This document shows, piece by piece, positions 8,798 through 18,186 of a stretch of 64,000 bases of DNA (positions are counted from its first letter, which is position 1; every line of letters begins with the position of its first letter). Origin of the DNA: [Anoxybacillus] calidus (lineage in GTDB: Bacteria; Bacillota; Bacilli; Bacillales; Anoxybacillaceae); assembly GCF_013760845.1 (NCBI RefSeq), contig NZ_JACDUU010000003.1, positions 118,509 through 182,508 on the forward strand. Reading direction: 5' to 3'. The notes beneath the pieces are model-generated. The model was not told where the DNA came from and searched no databases. It saw nothing but the letters and a program-made list of their open reading frames with translations. Made by a program: the position numbers and the translations under genes.

Positions 8798-10416
8798 TGT
8801 AGAAGGACATCTTTGAACCCTTGAGAAGTAAGCATTTCGATCACATAAGGATATAATTGCTTTTTCTCGCGAACAAGATAGCCTGCTTTTGAACGGATCA
8901 ATTTGTCCAACGTTTTGCTTCTGTGAATGCCTGCTTTTTCAAAGTTTTCCTGAGTCATTAATAAATCAATCAGTGTCAACTGTTCGTAGTCATTTCCGGT
9001 GAACGTTAAATCAGGATTGACTTGATACCATAAGTCTCCCGAATCGCGAATCCATTGGTCTCCTAACTCTTCAATTCCTTTTCGAATGTTTAAAGCGACA
9101 TCTAAATATTTTTTGTCTCCGGTAGACATATAACAATGAAGTAAAATGTTGACGCCGCCAAGAATATGGTTCATTGATGTATGCGTTTTTTTAGATTGAT
9201 TGTATGGCGAGAAATAATCGGCGATTAAATAGCCTTCTTTCACTTGAATTATATTACCTATTTTCACTTGCTGAACTAAATAATCTCCGTAAATCGTTTC
9301 CGCCTTTGTTAATTCATCAATATTCAATAATTTTCCTACTTTCGTTAAGAAAAGAGCGATGTATTCATTATGACGAGTATCCATATATGGCGCCGTTGTG
9401 CCGTAGGCTTTTTTTAACCATGTGCTTGTATATTCCGTTTCCCAAAGCTTAGTACCTTTTGTTTGTTTATATGCGAGAAGATTAGCTGCTGAGTTAAGCA
9501 CGAGGTCATAGAAATATCGATCTTTATATTGTTCAAAGTAATCAAGTGACATTTGATCTTGCATGATTCCTAAGTTGCGTCCATATCCCTTTTTTGTGCC
9601 AGGCTCGATGGACCAAGGAAGCTTCGTGTAAGGGCCTTCTGCTGTGAGCCAAGAATTTGCCCGCTTGTAATTATCGATTTGCTCGTTAATCCATTGTTGG
9701 AGATGTTGGTCATTTTTGAACAGCTTCTCTTTTGAAAAAAGCATCCAGTTTTCTGAAATATCATTTCCTGTTGATTGAAGTGGTAAGACAAAGGAGAGAG
9801 AATCTCCTTTTACGTTCGCCGAAAATGCTTTTTCTTCCTTAATTAATTCACGGACAATGCTTTTTCTATCGTCTTCGTATTTTTTGACAAGCTCGCGAGA
9901 TAAATAGTTTTTGCTTAAAACAAGATTATATTTTTCTTTATCGTAGGAAAAAGCTTTTACGAGACCCATTGGGTAGGTCGTCTCATCGACCCCAGTTGTT
10001 TTGTGATGTTCCTGTTTTTTAAAACGCTGATCCCAGTCAATTAGATGATAACGGTTTACTTCTTTTAAATGGATAGAAACCTCCGCATTAAGAGGCTCTT
10101 TCGTATCGTTTTGCAATTTGGTAAAAAGAAAAACATCGCCGTTATCAAGGTGGCGGGTTGTTACCGACAGTTTCCCTACGGTTTCTCTTTTATGTACGAT
10201 GGCAAATTCATAGGAAGTATCTTTTACCAGTGTAAAGTAGGAATTCTTCTTTACTGTCTTTTTCTGCAACTGAAAGTTTGGTACGGACAATTGGACGAAT
10301 TGTTGCTTGTTAATAGGGACTTTCGCATACGGTTCGCCTTGTTCCGAGCAGCCAGTTACTCCTATCAGACATAAGAACATAAATATAAGTAATGTGATGA
10401 ATTTCCGGGCGTTCAC
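8791..10416 (-). CDS. Lipoprotein with a possible C-terminal alpha/alpha-toroid domain, function unknown
   Basis: A 541-residue protein starting at GTG 10416, preceded by GAGGTGA. The N-terminus is a lipoprotein signal with lipobox VTG-C23, so it should be anchored to the outer face of the membrane. Residues about 30-220 look beta-rich and unfamiliar. The C-terminal half (about 260-520) is helical with Trp- and Tyr-rich segments such as SMNHILGG and a GDKKYLDVA helix, reminiscent of glucuronyl C5-epimerase or other (alpha/alpha) toroid carbohydrate enzymes, but I cannot assign an activity. It stands alone on the minus strand between SLH hydrolase genes. A cell-wall or exopolysaccharide role is only inferred from context. 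Confidence 0.6.
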   Translation of the reverse strand: MNARKFITLLIFMFLCLIGVTGCSEQGEPYAKVPINKQQFVQLSVPNFQLQKKTVKKNSYFTLVKDTSYEFAIVHKRETVGKLSVTTRHLDNGDVFLFTKLQNDTKEPLNAEVSIHLKEVNRYHLIDWDQRFKKQEHHKTTGVDETTYPMGLVKAFSYDKEKYNLVLSKNYLSRELVKKYEDDRKSIVRELIKEEKAFSANVKGDSLSFVLPLQSTGNDISENWMLFSKEKLFKNDQHLQQWINEQIDNYKRANSWLTAEGPYTKLPWSIEPGTKKGYGRNLGIMQDQMSLDYFEQYKDRYFYDLVLNSAANLLAYKQTKGTKLWETEYTSTWLKKAYGTTAPYMDTRHNEYIALFLTKVGKLLNIDELTKAETIYGDYLVQQVKIGNIIQVKEGYLIADYFSPYNQSKKTHTSMNHILGGVNILLHCYMSTGDKKYLDVALNIRKGIEELGDQWIRDSGDLWYQVNPDLTFTGNDYEQLTLIDLLMTQENFEKAGIHRSKTLDKLIRSKAGYLVREKKQLYPYVIEMLTSQGFKDVLLQK

Positions 10417-10561
10417 TTTATCACCTCAGCTAATAGTAAACATAGTGCGAAATTTGTCATGTTTTGTATTACGTACTTTTCCATTTTTCCATTTTTCTAT
10501 CAGAAAATCAAGGATAGGAGAATGATAAGGAAGTGAAGGTGAAAATATATAAAATTTACTA

Positions 10562-10590
10562 TTAAATACCTTGTCAATTTTTGATAGAAT
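10562..10590 (+). promoter_or_regulatory. Predicted distal extended -10 promoter of the SLH glucosaminidase
   Basis: TG-A-TAGAAT at 10582-10590, followed by A, is identical to the core seen before the amidase and the S-layer gene. The matching -35 is a poor TTAAAT (10562-10567, 17-bp spacer). It would give a leader of about 100 bases. Confidence 0.4.
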
Positions 10591-10639
10591 AGAATAAAAA
10601 TCTGTAAAATCCAATCAGTTTTTGTAGTATTGTTTCCGT

Positions 10640-10668
10640 TTGACGATATTCTTTTTTATTTATATATA
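10640..10668 (+). promoter_or_regulatory. Predicted proximal sigma-A promoter of the SLH glucosaminidase
   Basis: TTGACG (10640-10645), a 17-bp spacer and TATATA (10663-10668), placed about 30 bases before the TTG start. A good -35 and a plausible -10. Confidence 0.5.
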
Positions 10669-10700
10669 TCTACTAAAATACGACAGGGGGAGTAGAAACA

Positions 10701-12602
10701 TTGAGGATACTGTTCAGTCTTTTGCTAGTGTTTGGATTGCTTTTTACGAATGGTCCAGTTTCTTTGGCAGCTGAGGATGATATTACGGGAATTACGCTCG
10801 AAGCGGAAATGAGAGCGATGATTGCCCAAGGTATCATTCAAGGATATTCGGAAGGAGAGTATCGTCCTTTTGAAAAGGTGACACGCGGGCAATTTGCGAC
10901 ATTTGTCGCGAGGGCTTTACAGTTACCAGAAGGGTCTGGAAACTTTGCCGATGTTCCGCCATCTTCTAAATTAGCCGATGGTATTTATAAAGCAAGTTCA
11001 GCGGGAATTGTCAGCGGATACTCTACTGGAGTGTTCGGAATCAATGACAATATTACGAGAGAGCAAATGGCGATAATGATTGACCGCGCGTTACAATACT
11101 TAGGAATTGAACGGCAATCTGCTCCACTTAATTTTACTGATGTGGATCAAATTGTTTCATCGACTTCGAAAGCGGCTGTATCCAATAACGTTTACTATGG
11201 AATTATTCGCGGTATTCAAAACCAAAACGAGGACGGTACGTTCGACGGTACGTTTCGTTTCGCACCGAAAGCCTATGCAACAAGGGCGGAAGCAGCAGCA
11301 TTCATTTACCGTTTGCTCGATGTGATGAAAGAACAAACGCCAGAACTAGCTTATCAAGTGGCAACGATTCAAAAAGGGGAATTGGTATACGGTCCGAAAA
11401 AGTATGCTACTTTTGCCCAAGCTGAAGCAGCGATTACCAATCCAGCATCACAAGTCATTGTGCAAGGAACAAAAATTGTTAAAATGTACAGCGGAAATGT
11501 CATTGCCCAGCCGTCTCCTGGAAAGTTTACAACAACCATCTATCAATCTAATTTAAGTACATCTCTTACATATGTGGAACCAAATACAGAAATGAAATAT
11601 TTAGATGCTGATGAAACAAAGGTAAAAGTGCAAGTTGCTAATACTATTGGTTATGTCAAGCCGTCAGAAGTTTGGCTAGTTCCAACAGCCATGATTCAAG
11701 GACGGTCTTATTATCAGGCATCTGGTGGAGAGTTGTACCATTATATTTATCGTCCAACGAGCAATACATATGTAAGCTATCACTACGGAAAAGCACCATC
11801 GTTTATGCAGGAAGGACAAAAATATTACAGCTGGGACGGCGAAACATTTTATAATGCGTCGGGACAATCAGTTGGTACGGCTTATCAATACTTTAACGTG
11901 CTGCCGATTCGTACGAAAACGAATTATACAGCAGCAGAGCTAAATGCCTATGTGGCTGCAAACAAAGCAGACAGCCCGTTAAAAACGTTAGGTGCCGCTT
12001 TTAAGGCAGCGGAAGCAAAATATAATGTGAATGCCCTTTATTTATTGGCTAATGCCATCCATGAGAGCGCATGGGGAACAAGTGAGATTGCGAAGAAAAA
12101 TAAAAACTTGTTTGGTATTCAAGCGTATGATAGTGACCCAACGAATAGCGCGATGAAATTTGATACGTTTGAAGCCTGCATTGATTACATGGCCGACTTC
12201 ATTTCAAAACAATATGCGAATCCGAGCAGTTGGAAATACAACGGTGCGGTTGTTGGAGACAAAACGATTGGATTTAACGTTCGGTATGCATCTGACCCAT
12301 ATTGGGGACAAAAAATTGCCGGTTTTATGTACCGTGCCGACAAATATTTAGGGAAAAAAGACTGGTTAAAATATACGATTACCGGAACAACAGTGGATGG
12401 CGTAAACGTTCGTCCTGAACCTAATACGTCAAAATCTCCTTTATACAAATATCCGACAAAAAACAGCCCGGTTATTAAGCTCGGTGAAACGGTAAAACAG
12501 GCGGATGGGTACGTTTGGTATAAAATTCAGACCGATTTAGCCGCTAATACGAATGCCTATATCCGCAGCGATTTACTAAAAGAATTACCGATGGCCAAAT
12601 AA
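10701..12602 (+). CDS. SLH-anchored endo-beta-N-acetylglucosaminidase (GH73 type)
   Basis: A 633-residue autolysin that hydrolyses the glycan strand of peptidoglycan. The start is TTG 10701 with AGGGGGAG at 10685-10692. Residues 1-24 are a signal peptide; three SLH repeats span about 27-210. A linker of about 215-405 contains WXG/SH3-like beta segments. The glucosaminidase domain (about 425-560) has the family motif AIHESAWGTS with catalytic E455 and a FGIQAYD segment. A C-terminal SH3b-like domain (about 565-628, VNVRPEP) closes the protein. The third SLH repeat contains a DGTFDGTF duplication caused by a 12-bp tandem repeat at 11231-11254. B. subtilis LytD/LytG-like activity is expected. 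Confidence 0.92.
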   Translation: MRILFSLLLVFGLLFTNGPVSLAAEDDITGITLEAEMRAMIAQGIIQGYSEGEYRPFEKVTRGQFATFVARALQLPEGSGNFADVPPSSKLADGIYKASSAGIVSGYSTGVFGINDNITREQMAIMIDRALQYLGIERQSAPLNFTDVDQIVSSTSKAAVSNNVYYGIIRGIQNQNEDGTFDGTFRFAPKAYATRAEAAAFIYRLLDVMKEQTPELAYQVATIQKGELVYGPKKYATFAQAEAAITNPASQVIVQGTKIVKMYSGNVIAQPSPGKFTTTIYQSNLSTSLTYVEPNTEMKYLDADETKVKVQVANTIGYVKPSEVWLVPTAMIQGRSYYQASGGELYHYIYRPTSNTYVSYHYGKAPSFMQEGQKYYSWDGETFYNASGQSVGTAYQYFNVLPIRTKTNYTAAELNAYVAANKADSPLKTLGAAFKAAEAKYNVNALYLLANAIHESAWGTSEIAKKNKNLFGIQAYDSDPTNSAMKFDTFEACIDYMADFISKQYANPSSWKYNGAVVGDKTIGFNVRYASDPYWGQKIAGFMYRADKYLGKKDWLKYTITGTTVDGVNVRPEPNTSKSPLYKYPTKNSPVIKLGETVKQADGYVWYKIQTDLAANTNAYIRSDLLKELPMAK

Positions 12603-12687
12603 AATGGTTGCTTTCTAGAAACATGTTGCTTTGTTCGCGCATTTGCGTGAGTTTAGCGGCTTGTTGGGAAAGCTAACATTTGTAAAT

Positions 12688-12724
12688 AAAAGCCTGCTAT
12701 TCTACTGAAATAGCAGGCTTTTTA
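12688..12724. terminator. Bidirectional intrinsic terminator
   Basis: Stem 12688-12701 / 12709-12722 (core AGCCTGCTATT) flanked by A and T runs. It lies between the glucosaminidase (+) and the flippase gene (-). Confidence 0.85.
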
Positions 12725-12726
12725 TG

Positions 12727-14250
12727 TTATACCGCTTTTTGTTTTCGTTTTACGAGCCCGAGAAGTCGGTTGAAACCTGGGCGGTTGAACAGATAAGTTC
12801 CAGCCGCATATAAGATGACTCCAAGCGGAACAAGGATTGCTAGCTGAACGAGCGAATACCATTGTTCGATTGGTGTAAAGTGCTTAATGAGATAAAGCGG
12901 AATGGCCATAATCAGTGTCGGCAAAATCACGCGAACGATTAAGGCAAACAGTTTTCTCGCTTCCCCACGGTCGAAATCTTTGTAAACAAAAATGGTCGAT
13001 ACCGTTAAATAATAGAGTGAAACAAGAGAGGTGGATAGCGCCAATCCTGGATATCCAAGCGGCTTGACAAATAAATAGTTCAATAATGCATTCAACACAA
13101 TCGTTGTTACGCTAATACGCAATATGATCGATGTTTTTCCTCGTGCATACATTGCTTTTGACACAATATATTGTAATCCTTGTGTCACAATAAGCGGCAA
13201 ATAAAACAATAAGGCGATATACGTATTGTACGAATCTTCCGCAGTAAATTTACCACGTTCATACACAAATGAAATCGCCGCATCTCCAACTAATAATAAT
13301 CCAACGGTAATCGGCATCAATGTCACTAAGGACAATTCCATGCCCATATAAAACGTTTGCTGAAACTTTTCCTTATTATCGACTTGTTCGGACAGCAGTG
13401 TAAAGATAATCGCAGCGATTGTTGTACCGTAAATGGTATGCGGAATGCTGACCAATAGCGAAGCGTTATTTAAATAAGTAACCGCTCCTTCGATCGTACC
13501 GGAAGCAAACATTTTATTTACGAACATGTTGATTTGGCCGATCACCGAGTTTAGTAAAGATGGTATTAACAGAACGAGAAAAGTTTTACGAAATTCTTTC
13601 TCGACTGCGAATGTCGGGGACCAATGATGGCCGCTTTTCCACAAGTAGAAGAACATAAGAACAATCCCTAACACAACCCCAAACACAAAACCGTAAGCAA
13701 GGCTGTATATGCCCCAAATATCTGAAAATAGCAAGGCGAAAACGGCGCCCATTAACGTTGCGAGAATCTTAGAAATTTGCGACGGAACAAAGATGCGCCG
13801 TCCTTGCAAATAGGAATCAAGTATTCCGTTTAAGGCGATTGCGCTCATAAACAGGAAAAAGAGTTGCGTAATTTCTACCGCTACCTTTTCTGTAGTAGGT
13901 GTCATTTGCCCAAAAATAAAAGGAACAAATGAAGGAACAAAGAAATAACCGACGACAGTAACGATTAAGAATACCGCTACTGTTGCGTTCATAATGCCGT
14001 TCGCGTTTCTTTCAGCCGCTTCCGGATCTTCTTTTCTATGCTGTACATACAAAGGAAGAAAAACGTTATTAAACCCGCCGGAAATCATCGCCAACACTAG
14101 GGTGATAAAGGAAAATGCCAGCAAATAACCGTCTGTATATTCATTTGCCCCAAATTGTTTGGCAATGATGCTCTCACGAAGAAAGCCTGATAGTTTCAGT
14201 ACTAAAGCGAGCAATGTAATCCAAATCGCCGTCCGTTTTAATGTTGACAT
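12727..14250 (-). CDS. MurJ/MviN-like polyprenyl-linked saccharide flippase
   Basis: A 507-residue polytopic membrane protein of the MOP exporter family with about 14 hydrophobic segments; the N-terminal RESIIAKQFGANEYTDGYLLAF block is typical of MurJ/MviN. Such proteins flip undecaprenyl-linked precursors across the membrane. I prefer ATG 14250, with AGAGGAAG upstream, to an in-frame TTG at 14277 that sits inside a hairpin. It is the third gene of a minus-strand cluster with csaB and a GT4 glycosyltransferase, so its cargo is probably the secondary wall polymer unit rather than lipid II. That assignment is inference. Confidence 0.85.
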   Translation of the reverse strand: MSTLKRTAIWITLLALVLKLSGFLRESIIAKQFGANEYTDGYLLAFSFITLVLAMISGGFNNVFLPLYVQHRKEDPEAAERNANGIMNATVAVFLIVTVVGYFFVPSFVPFIFGQMTPTTEKVAVEITQLFFLFMSAIALNGILDSYLQGRRIFVPSQISKILATLMGAVFALLFSDIWGIYSLAYGFVFGVVLGIVLMFFYLWKSGHHWSPTFAVEKEFRKTFLVLLIPSLLNSVIGQINMFVNKMFASGTIEGAVTYLNNASLLVSIPHTIYGTTIAAIIFTLLSEQVDNKEKFQQTFYMGMELSLVTLMPITVGLLLVGDAAISFVYERGKFTAEDSYNTYIALLFYLPLIVTQGLQYIVSKAMYARGKTSIILRISVTTIVLNALLNYLFVKPLGYPGLALSTSLVSLYYLTVSTIFVYKDFDRGEARKLFALIVRVILPTLIMAIPLYLIKHFTPIEQWYSLVQLAILVPLGVILYAAGTYLFNRPGFNRLLGLVKRKQKAV

Positions 14251-14278
14251 CTGTCTCACTTCCTCTTTAGAATCCAAA

Positions 14279-14327
14279 AGAGGCTGTCTCGTAAGGGTCT
14301 GAACCCTTTGCTTGTGAGACAGCCTCT
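14279..14327 (-). terminator. Long hairpin between the GT4 and flippase genes
   Basis: A perfect 12-bp outer stem (14279-14290 / 14316-14327, AGAGGCTGTCTC) encloses a second 6-bp stem (14293-14298 / 14303-14308). On the minus strand it is followed by a short T4 tract, so it may terminate only partly and set a lower level of flippase expression. Confidence 0.6.
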
Positions 14328-14332
14328 CTATC

Positions 14333-15505
14333 TTATTGTTGCAATGCTGCTAAATAAATCTCCTCGTATTTTTTCGCCGCTGCCAAGTGTGAATATTCAT
14401 CTTCAATTTTCCGTCTTGCATGTTCGGCGAGCTTCTGTCCTACTTCTGGGTGATCTAACAAGTAAATCATGGCTTGAGCGAGTTGGTCAACGTTACGTTC
14501 TTCAACAAGGAGACCGTCTTTTTCATGGCTGACGATTTCTTTTAGGCCGCCAACCGCCGAAGCAATTAGCGGAGAACCAGAGCCCATCGCTTCAAGAGCG
14601 GAAATGGACGTTGCTTCTTCCACGCCTGCTGAATGAATACTTGGTACGAGAACGATATCAGATAACGCATAAAATTCTTTAATCAATTCATGCGGAATCG
14701 CCCCTAAAAGTTTTACTTTTTCCCCAAGTCCTTTTTCTTGGATGAGCGATTTTAGTTCTCCTAATGCCTCACCCATTCCAGCGTAAACAAGCATCGTATT
14801 TGGATATTTTTCTAATACTTGCGGTAAAGCTAGTACAGGGTAGATCACACCGTTTTTCTTTGTAAGGCGTCTAGGGACGAAAATAATGTTCGTATCTTCC
14901 GCAAACCCGTGTTTTTGACGATAGGATAGACGGTTTTCTTTATCCGGCTTAAAACCGTTCACATCAATAAAGTTGCGGATTGCTGTCGCTTCCACACCCG
15001 CTTGCTTAAGAACATAGTCCTTAATCCGTTGGTCAACAGTAATAATTTTTCTTGTTTTTGTATATGCTTCAATTTCTTTTTGTAATAAATAATGGGCTTG
15101 AGGGCTGTCTTCTACCACTGATCCGCGGCTGATGGCTTCATACGTCATGTAGCCATGCACCGTTGTTACAGTTGGAATGCCCGATTCTACAGAAGCAAGT
15201 GTCGCAAATACTTCTTGGGCGTTGATAATATCATAGCCTTTTGCCTTATGTTTTTGGATTAATCCATAAAGCATCTTTTGTCGAACTTGGTGACTCCAAA
15301 TAATACCGCTGCCCTTGGATAGCTTGTTGAGTACAAAGCTTGGTCCTTTAGCGAACAATTTTTGTTGTAACGGGCTAATATCGCTGAACGAGAGGACATC
15401 TACTTCATGGCCTCTCGCTTCTAATCCTGCTTTTAATGTTGTCACATGTGTCGATAATCCTCCAGCATGAGGATAATCAAAAACGGTCGTTAATAATATT
15501 TTCAT
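14333..15505 (-). CDS. GT4 family glycosyltransferase
   Basis: A cytoplasmic, GT-B fold glycosyltransferase of 390 residues that would transfer a sugar from an activated donor to a lipid-linked acceptor. The N-terminus (ILLTTVFDYPHAGGLSTHV) is the typical glycine-rich acceptor loop; the C-terminal donor domain (about 190-370) has FVPRRLTKKNG, and an EEATSISALEAMGSG stretch holding the EX7E-type motif. ATG 15505 is favoured because GGGAG lies about 10 bases upstream; a TTG at 15511 is possible. It follows csaB by 25 bases and is probably co-transcribed with it. Donor and acceptor cannot be told from sequence. Confidence 0.85.
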   Translation of the reverse strand: MKILLTTVFDYPHAGGLSTHVTTLKAGLEARGHEVDVLSFSDISPLQQKLFAKGPSFVLNKLSKGSGIIWSHQVRQKMLYGLIQKHKAKGYDIINAQEVFATLASVESGIPTVTTVHGYMTYEAISRGSVVEDSPQAHYLLQKEIEAYTKTRKIITVDQRIKDYVLKQAGVEATAIRNFIDVNGFKPDKENRLSYRQKHGFAEDTNIIFVPRRLTKKNGVIYPVLALPQVLEKYPNTMLVYAGMGEALGELKSLIQEKGLGEKVKLLGAIPHELIKEFYALSDIVLVPSIHSAGVEEATSISALEAMGSGSPLIASAVGGLKEIVSHEKDGLLVEERNVDQLAQAMIYLLDHPEVGQKLAEHARRKIEDEYSHLAAAKKYEEIYLAALQQ

Positions 15506-15530
15506 GTTCAATCTTCTCCCTAAACGAGAA

Positions 15531-16643
15531 TTAATGGACTACAAACTTCTCTTTTAACAGACGGATATTTTCCATTGCGTCTTTGCGCATGGATTCAGCA
15601 TTTTTCTGAACGATTTCGCTGAGCTCCTCGCGATGTTCTAGCACATATTTGGTGTTAGATATTAGTTTTTCCACATCAATTTCTCCTAAACGGAATGAGT
15701 ATTCCCACATTCCAGAACGGTTCAATAAACTTTCTACTTTTTTATCATAGCTAATGCCGATATGAGGCACGCCCGTAAGCGCTGAGAAGATAAGCGAATG
15801 TAATCTTAATCCGATTGTCATACGACAACGGCTAATAAAATGCAAGTACTGATTCGGTGTAAAATCCGGTCCAAGAAGATGACATTCGTCTTTATACTTC
15901 ATTTTTTCCATCACTTGTTGAGAAGCGCGCACATCATGGTGCCCTTCCATCGGTACAAATACAGGTGTGATTTTCTCCTCTTCAATTAAACGATCTAGCG
16001 CTTCTGCCAGCTGCGAATAATATTCGTCATGGCTAAACCAAGGTCTTACTGACACAGCAACGAGCTTTTCGTCGCCTTTGAGAGGAAGGCTATTGAAACA
16101 AGCATCATCCACCTTATGCTTAAACGCGAAAACAATATCCGCTGTTACGACTGTTTCTGGCTTTGTTACGCCAAGTTGATGCAATAAATCTTTCGAATAC
16201 TGATCGCGTACGGTTACAAAGTCTGCCATATTGGCGAAAACCTTCATTAATATCTTTCCCCATGTACTGCTCACTGGACCAATTCCTTGAGAGAAAAACA
16301 TGACTTTTGTCCCACAAAGTTTTGCGAGAAAAACGATTAATAAGTAATAAGGAAGAGGCCCAAATATGAACTTCGTTGGGTATGTATCTTGCAGCAAACC
16401 GCCTCCGCCGCTAATGAGTAAATCGGCTTCACGTAATGCTTTAATTTTTCCTTTATTATCATGGCGCCAGCCGCGATAAACACTTTTTACGTTGTGAGTT
16501 TTTGCTGTTTTTTCTGGTGAAAGTGAAAATACGGTAATATCTGGATTGTCTAATTCTTCACGAAGATTATCAATAATCGCTTCTAGGATGGCTTCATCTC
16601 CTGTGTTTCCTAGACCGTAAAAACCTGAGATAACGATTTTCAA
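15531..16643 (-). CDS. csaB: Polysaccharide pyruvyl transferase CsaB
   Basis: A 370-residue enzyme that adds a ketal-linked pyruvate, from phosphoenolpyruvate, to ManNAc residues of the secondary cell wall polymer. SLH domains bind the wall through this pyruvate, so csaB is the key partner of the six SLH proteins in the window. The N-terminus GFYGLGNTGDEAILEAI, the SGGGGLLQD block near residue 80 and the GLRLHSLIF segment near 285 are hallmarks of CsaB/WcaK-type pyruvyl transferases. The start is TTG 16643, with AAGGAGG at 16654-16660 on the minus strand. It heads the csaB - GT4 - flippase cluster and diverges from the UDP-ManNAc dehydrogenase gene. Confidence 0.93.
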   Translation of the reverse strand: MKIVISGFYGLGNTGDEAILEAIIDNLREELDNPDITVFSLSPEKTAKTHNVKSVYRGWRHDNKGKIKALREADLLISGGGGLLQDTYPTKFIFGPLPYYLLIVFLAKLCGTKVMFFSQGIGPVSSTWGKILMKVFANMADFVTVRDQYSKDLLHQLGVTKPETVVTADIVFAFKHKVDDACFNSLPLKGDEKLVAVSVRPWFSHDEYYSQLAEALDRLIEEEKITPVFVPMEGHHDVRASQQVMEKMKYKDECHLLGPDFTPNQYLHFISRCRMTIGLRLHSLIFSALTGVPHIGISYDKKVESLLNRSGMWEYSFRLGEIDVEKLISNTKYVLEHREELSEIVQKNAESMRKDAMENIRLLKEKFVVH

Positions 16644-16767
16644 AGAAGTATTTCCTCCTTATATAAAGCTTTTTTAGCTATTTTGTGTTTTTGGCATAAA
16701 AACCAACCTTTATTTTAACATTTGCCATGTCGACATTCAATGAAATGATGCAAAATGTGTCGTAATT

Positions 16768-16776
16768 TGATATACT
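16768..16776 (+). promoter_or_regulatory. Predicted extended -10 promoter for the dehydrogenase operon
   Basis: TG-A-TATACT at 16768-16776 is a good extended -10; no convincing -35 is present. It would give a leader of about 130 bases before ATG 16912, which has AAGGAGAGG upstream. Confidence 0.35.
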
Positions 16777-16911
16777 ATGTTACGATTGACAAAAAAACTA
16801 TTTGAAATGATGAAGAGTGTGCTTTTTTCTAGACCTGAAGATTTAGAGCGGGGATAGAAAGAAAGCTAGACAGTCAAATTAAAGAAAAAACCAAGGAGAG
16901 GTTTTCTAAAT

Positions 16912-18186
16912 ATGGAAAAGATTTGTGTTGTTGGCTTAGGATATATCGGACTTCCAACAGCGGCAATATTTGCAAATGCCGGCTACAATGTTATCGGAGT
17001 AGATATCAATGAACGAGTAGTAGAAACGCTTAATAAAGGGGAAATTCATATTGAAGAAGTCGGTTTGCCAGAGCTTGTCAAGAAAGTCGTAGAAGAAGGC
17101 AAACTCCGTGCTTCACTTACTCCTGAAAAAGCAGATGTTTTCATTATTGCTGTTCCAACTCCTATTCATGAAGACTATACAGCAAATGTGGACTATGTTA
17201 TTGCTGCAACGAAAGCGATTGTACCTTATTTAGAAAAGGGGAACGTTGTCATTGTTGAATCAACGATTCCGCCGCGCACGATGGATGATGTTGTGGCGCC
17301 AATCATTCGTGAGCACGGTTTCGCCCCAGAAAAAGATATTTATTTAGCTCACTGCCCTGAGCGTGTATTACCAGGAAGAATTTTGATTGAGCTTATTGAA
17401 AATACACGGATTGTCGGCGGTGTTACACCAGAGGCAGCTAAAAAAGCGGCGGATGTCTATCGCGCGATTGTAAAAGGCGACGTCATTGAGACAGAAGCTG
17501 TAACAGCGGAAATGTCTAAGTTAATGGAAAATACGTTTAGAGATGTGAATATTGCGCTTGCGAATGAGCTTGTAAAAATTTCTCAGCGAATCGGTGTTAA
17601 TGCTCACAAAGTCATCGAGTTAGCGAACAAACATCCGCGCGTTAATATTCACTTGCCAGGACCTGGTGTCGGTGGTCACTGTTTGGCGGTTGACCCGTAC
17701 TTTATTGTGGAAAAGGCGACAGAAGAGTCACCGCTGATTCAAACAGCACGCCGCATTAACAATTCAATGCCGCATTTTGTTGTTGAGCAAATCGAGCGCA
17801 TGACGACTGAGTTGCCATCACCGAAAATCGCGGTATTTGGTTTGACTTACAAAGGCAACATTGATGATGTGCGCGAAAGTCCAGCGATTGAAATCTATGA
17901 ATTGTTAAAGCGTAACACTCGTTTTGATGTGCGTGCGTATGATCCGCATGTGAAACAAGAGCAAGTCTCATTCCCGCTTTCTTCTTTTGAAGAAGCAATA
18001 GACGGTGCTCATTTAGTTGTTATTCTTGCCGATCATAATGAATTTAAAAACATGAAAGCGGAAGATTTTGCGGCAATGAAAACAAAAGTCATTTTTGACA
18101 CGAAAAATTGCATCCATATCGAGGATGAGAACGTAACGGTATATAAAATCGGAAACTTATACTCTGTGAAAGCTATTCAAGAATAA
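16912..18186 (+). CDS. wecC: UDP-N-acetyl-D-mannosamine dehydrogenase
   Basis: A 424-residue NAD-dependent enzyme that would oxidise UDP-ManNAc to UDP-ManNAcA for wall polymer or capsule synthesis. The Rossmann motif GLGYIGLPTA is at residues 8-17; catalytic Cys lies in GVGGHCLAVDPYF near 260; the C-terminal domain has FGLTYKGNIDDVRESPA. The HCPERVLPG motif near 148-156 is typical of the WecC/ManNAc branch rather than the UDP-glucose branch. The stop codon overlaps the start of the next gene (TAATG), implying translational coupling with the TagA-like transferase, which uses a ManNAc donor. Together they point to a ManNAc/ManNAcA-containing polymer. Confidence 0.9.
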   Translation: MEKICVVGLGYIGLPTAAIFANAGYNVIGVDINERVVETLNKGEIHIEEVGLPELVKKVVEEGKLRASLTPEKADVFIIAVPTPIHEDYTANVDYVIAATKAIVPYLEKGNVVIVESTIPPRTMDDVVAPIIREHGFAPEKDIYLAHCPERVLPGRILIELIENTRIVGGVTPEAAKKAADVYRAIVKGDVIETEAVTAEMSKLMENTFRDVNIALANELVKISQRIGVNAHKVIELANKHPRVNIHLPGPGVGGHCLAVDPYFIVEKATEESPLIQTARRINNSMPHFVVEQIERMTTELPSPKIAVFGLTYKGNIDDVRESPAIEIYELLKRNTRFDVRAYDPHVKQEQVSFPLSSFEEAIDGAHLVVILADHNEFKNMKAEDFAAMKTKVIFDTKNCIHIEDENVTVYKIGNLYSVKAIQE

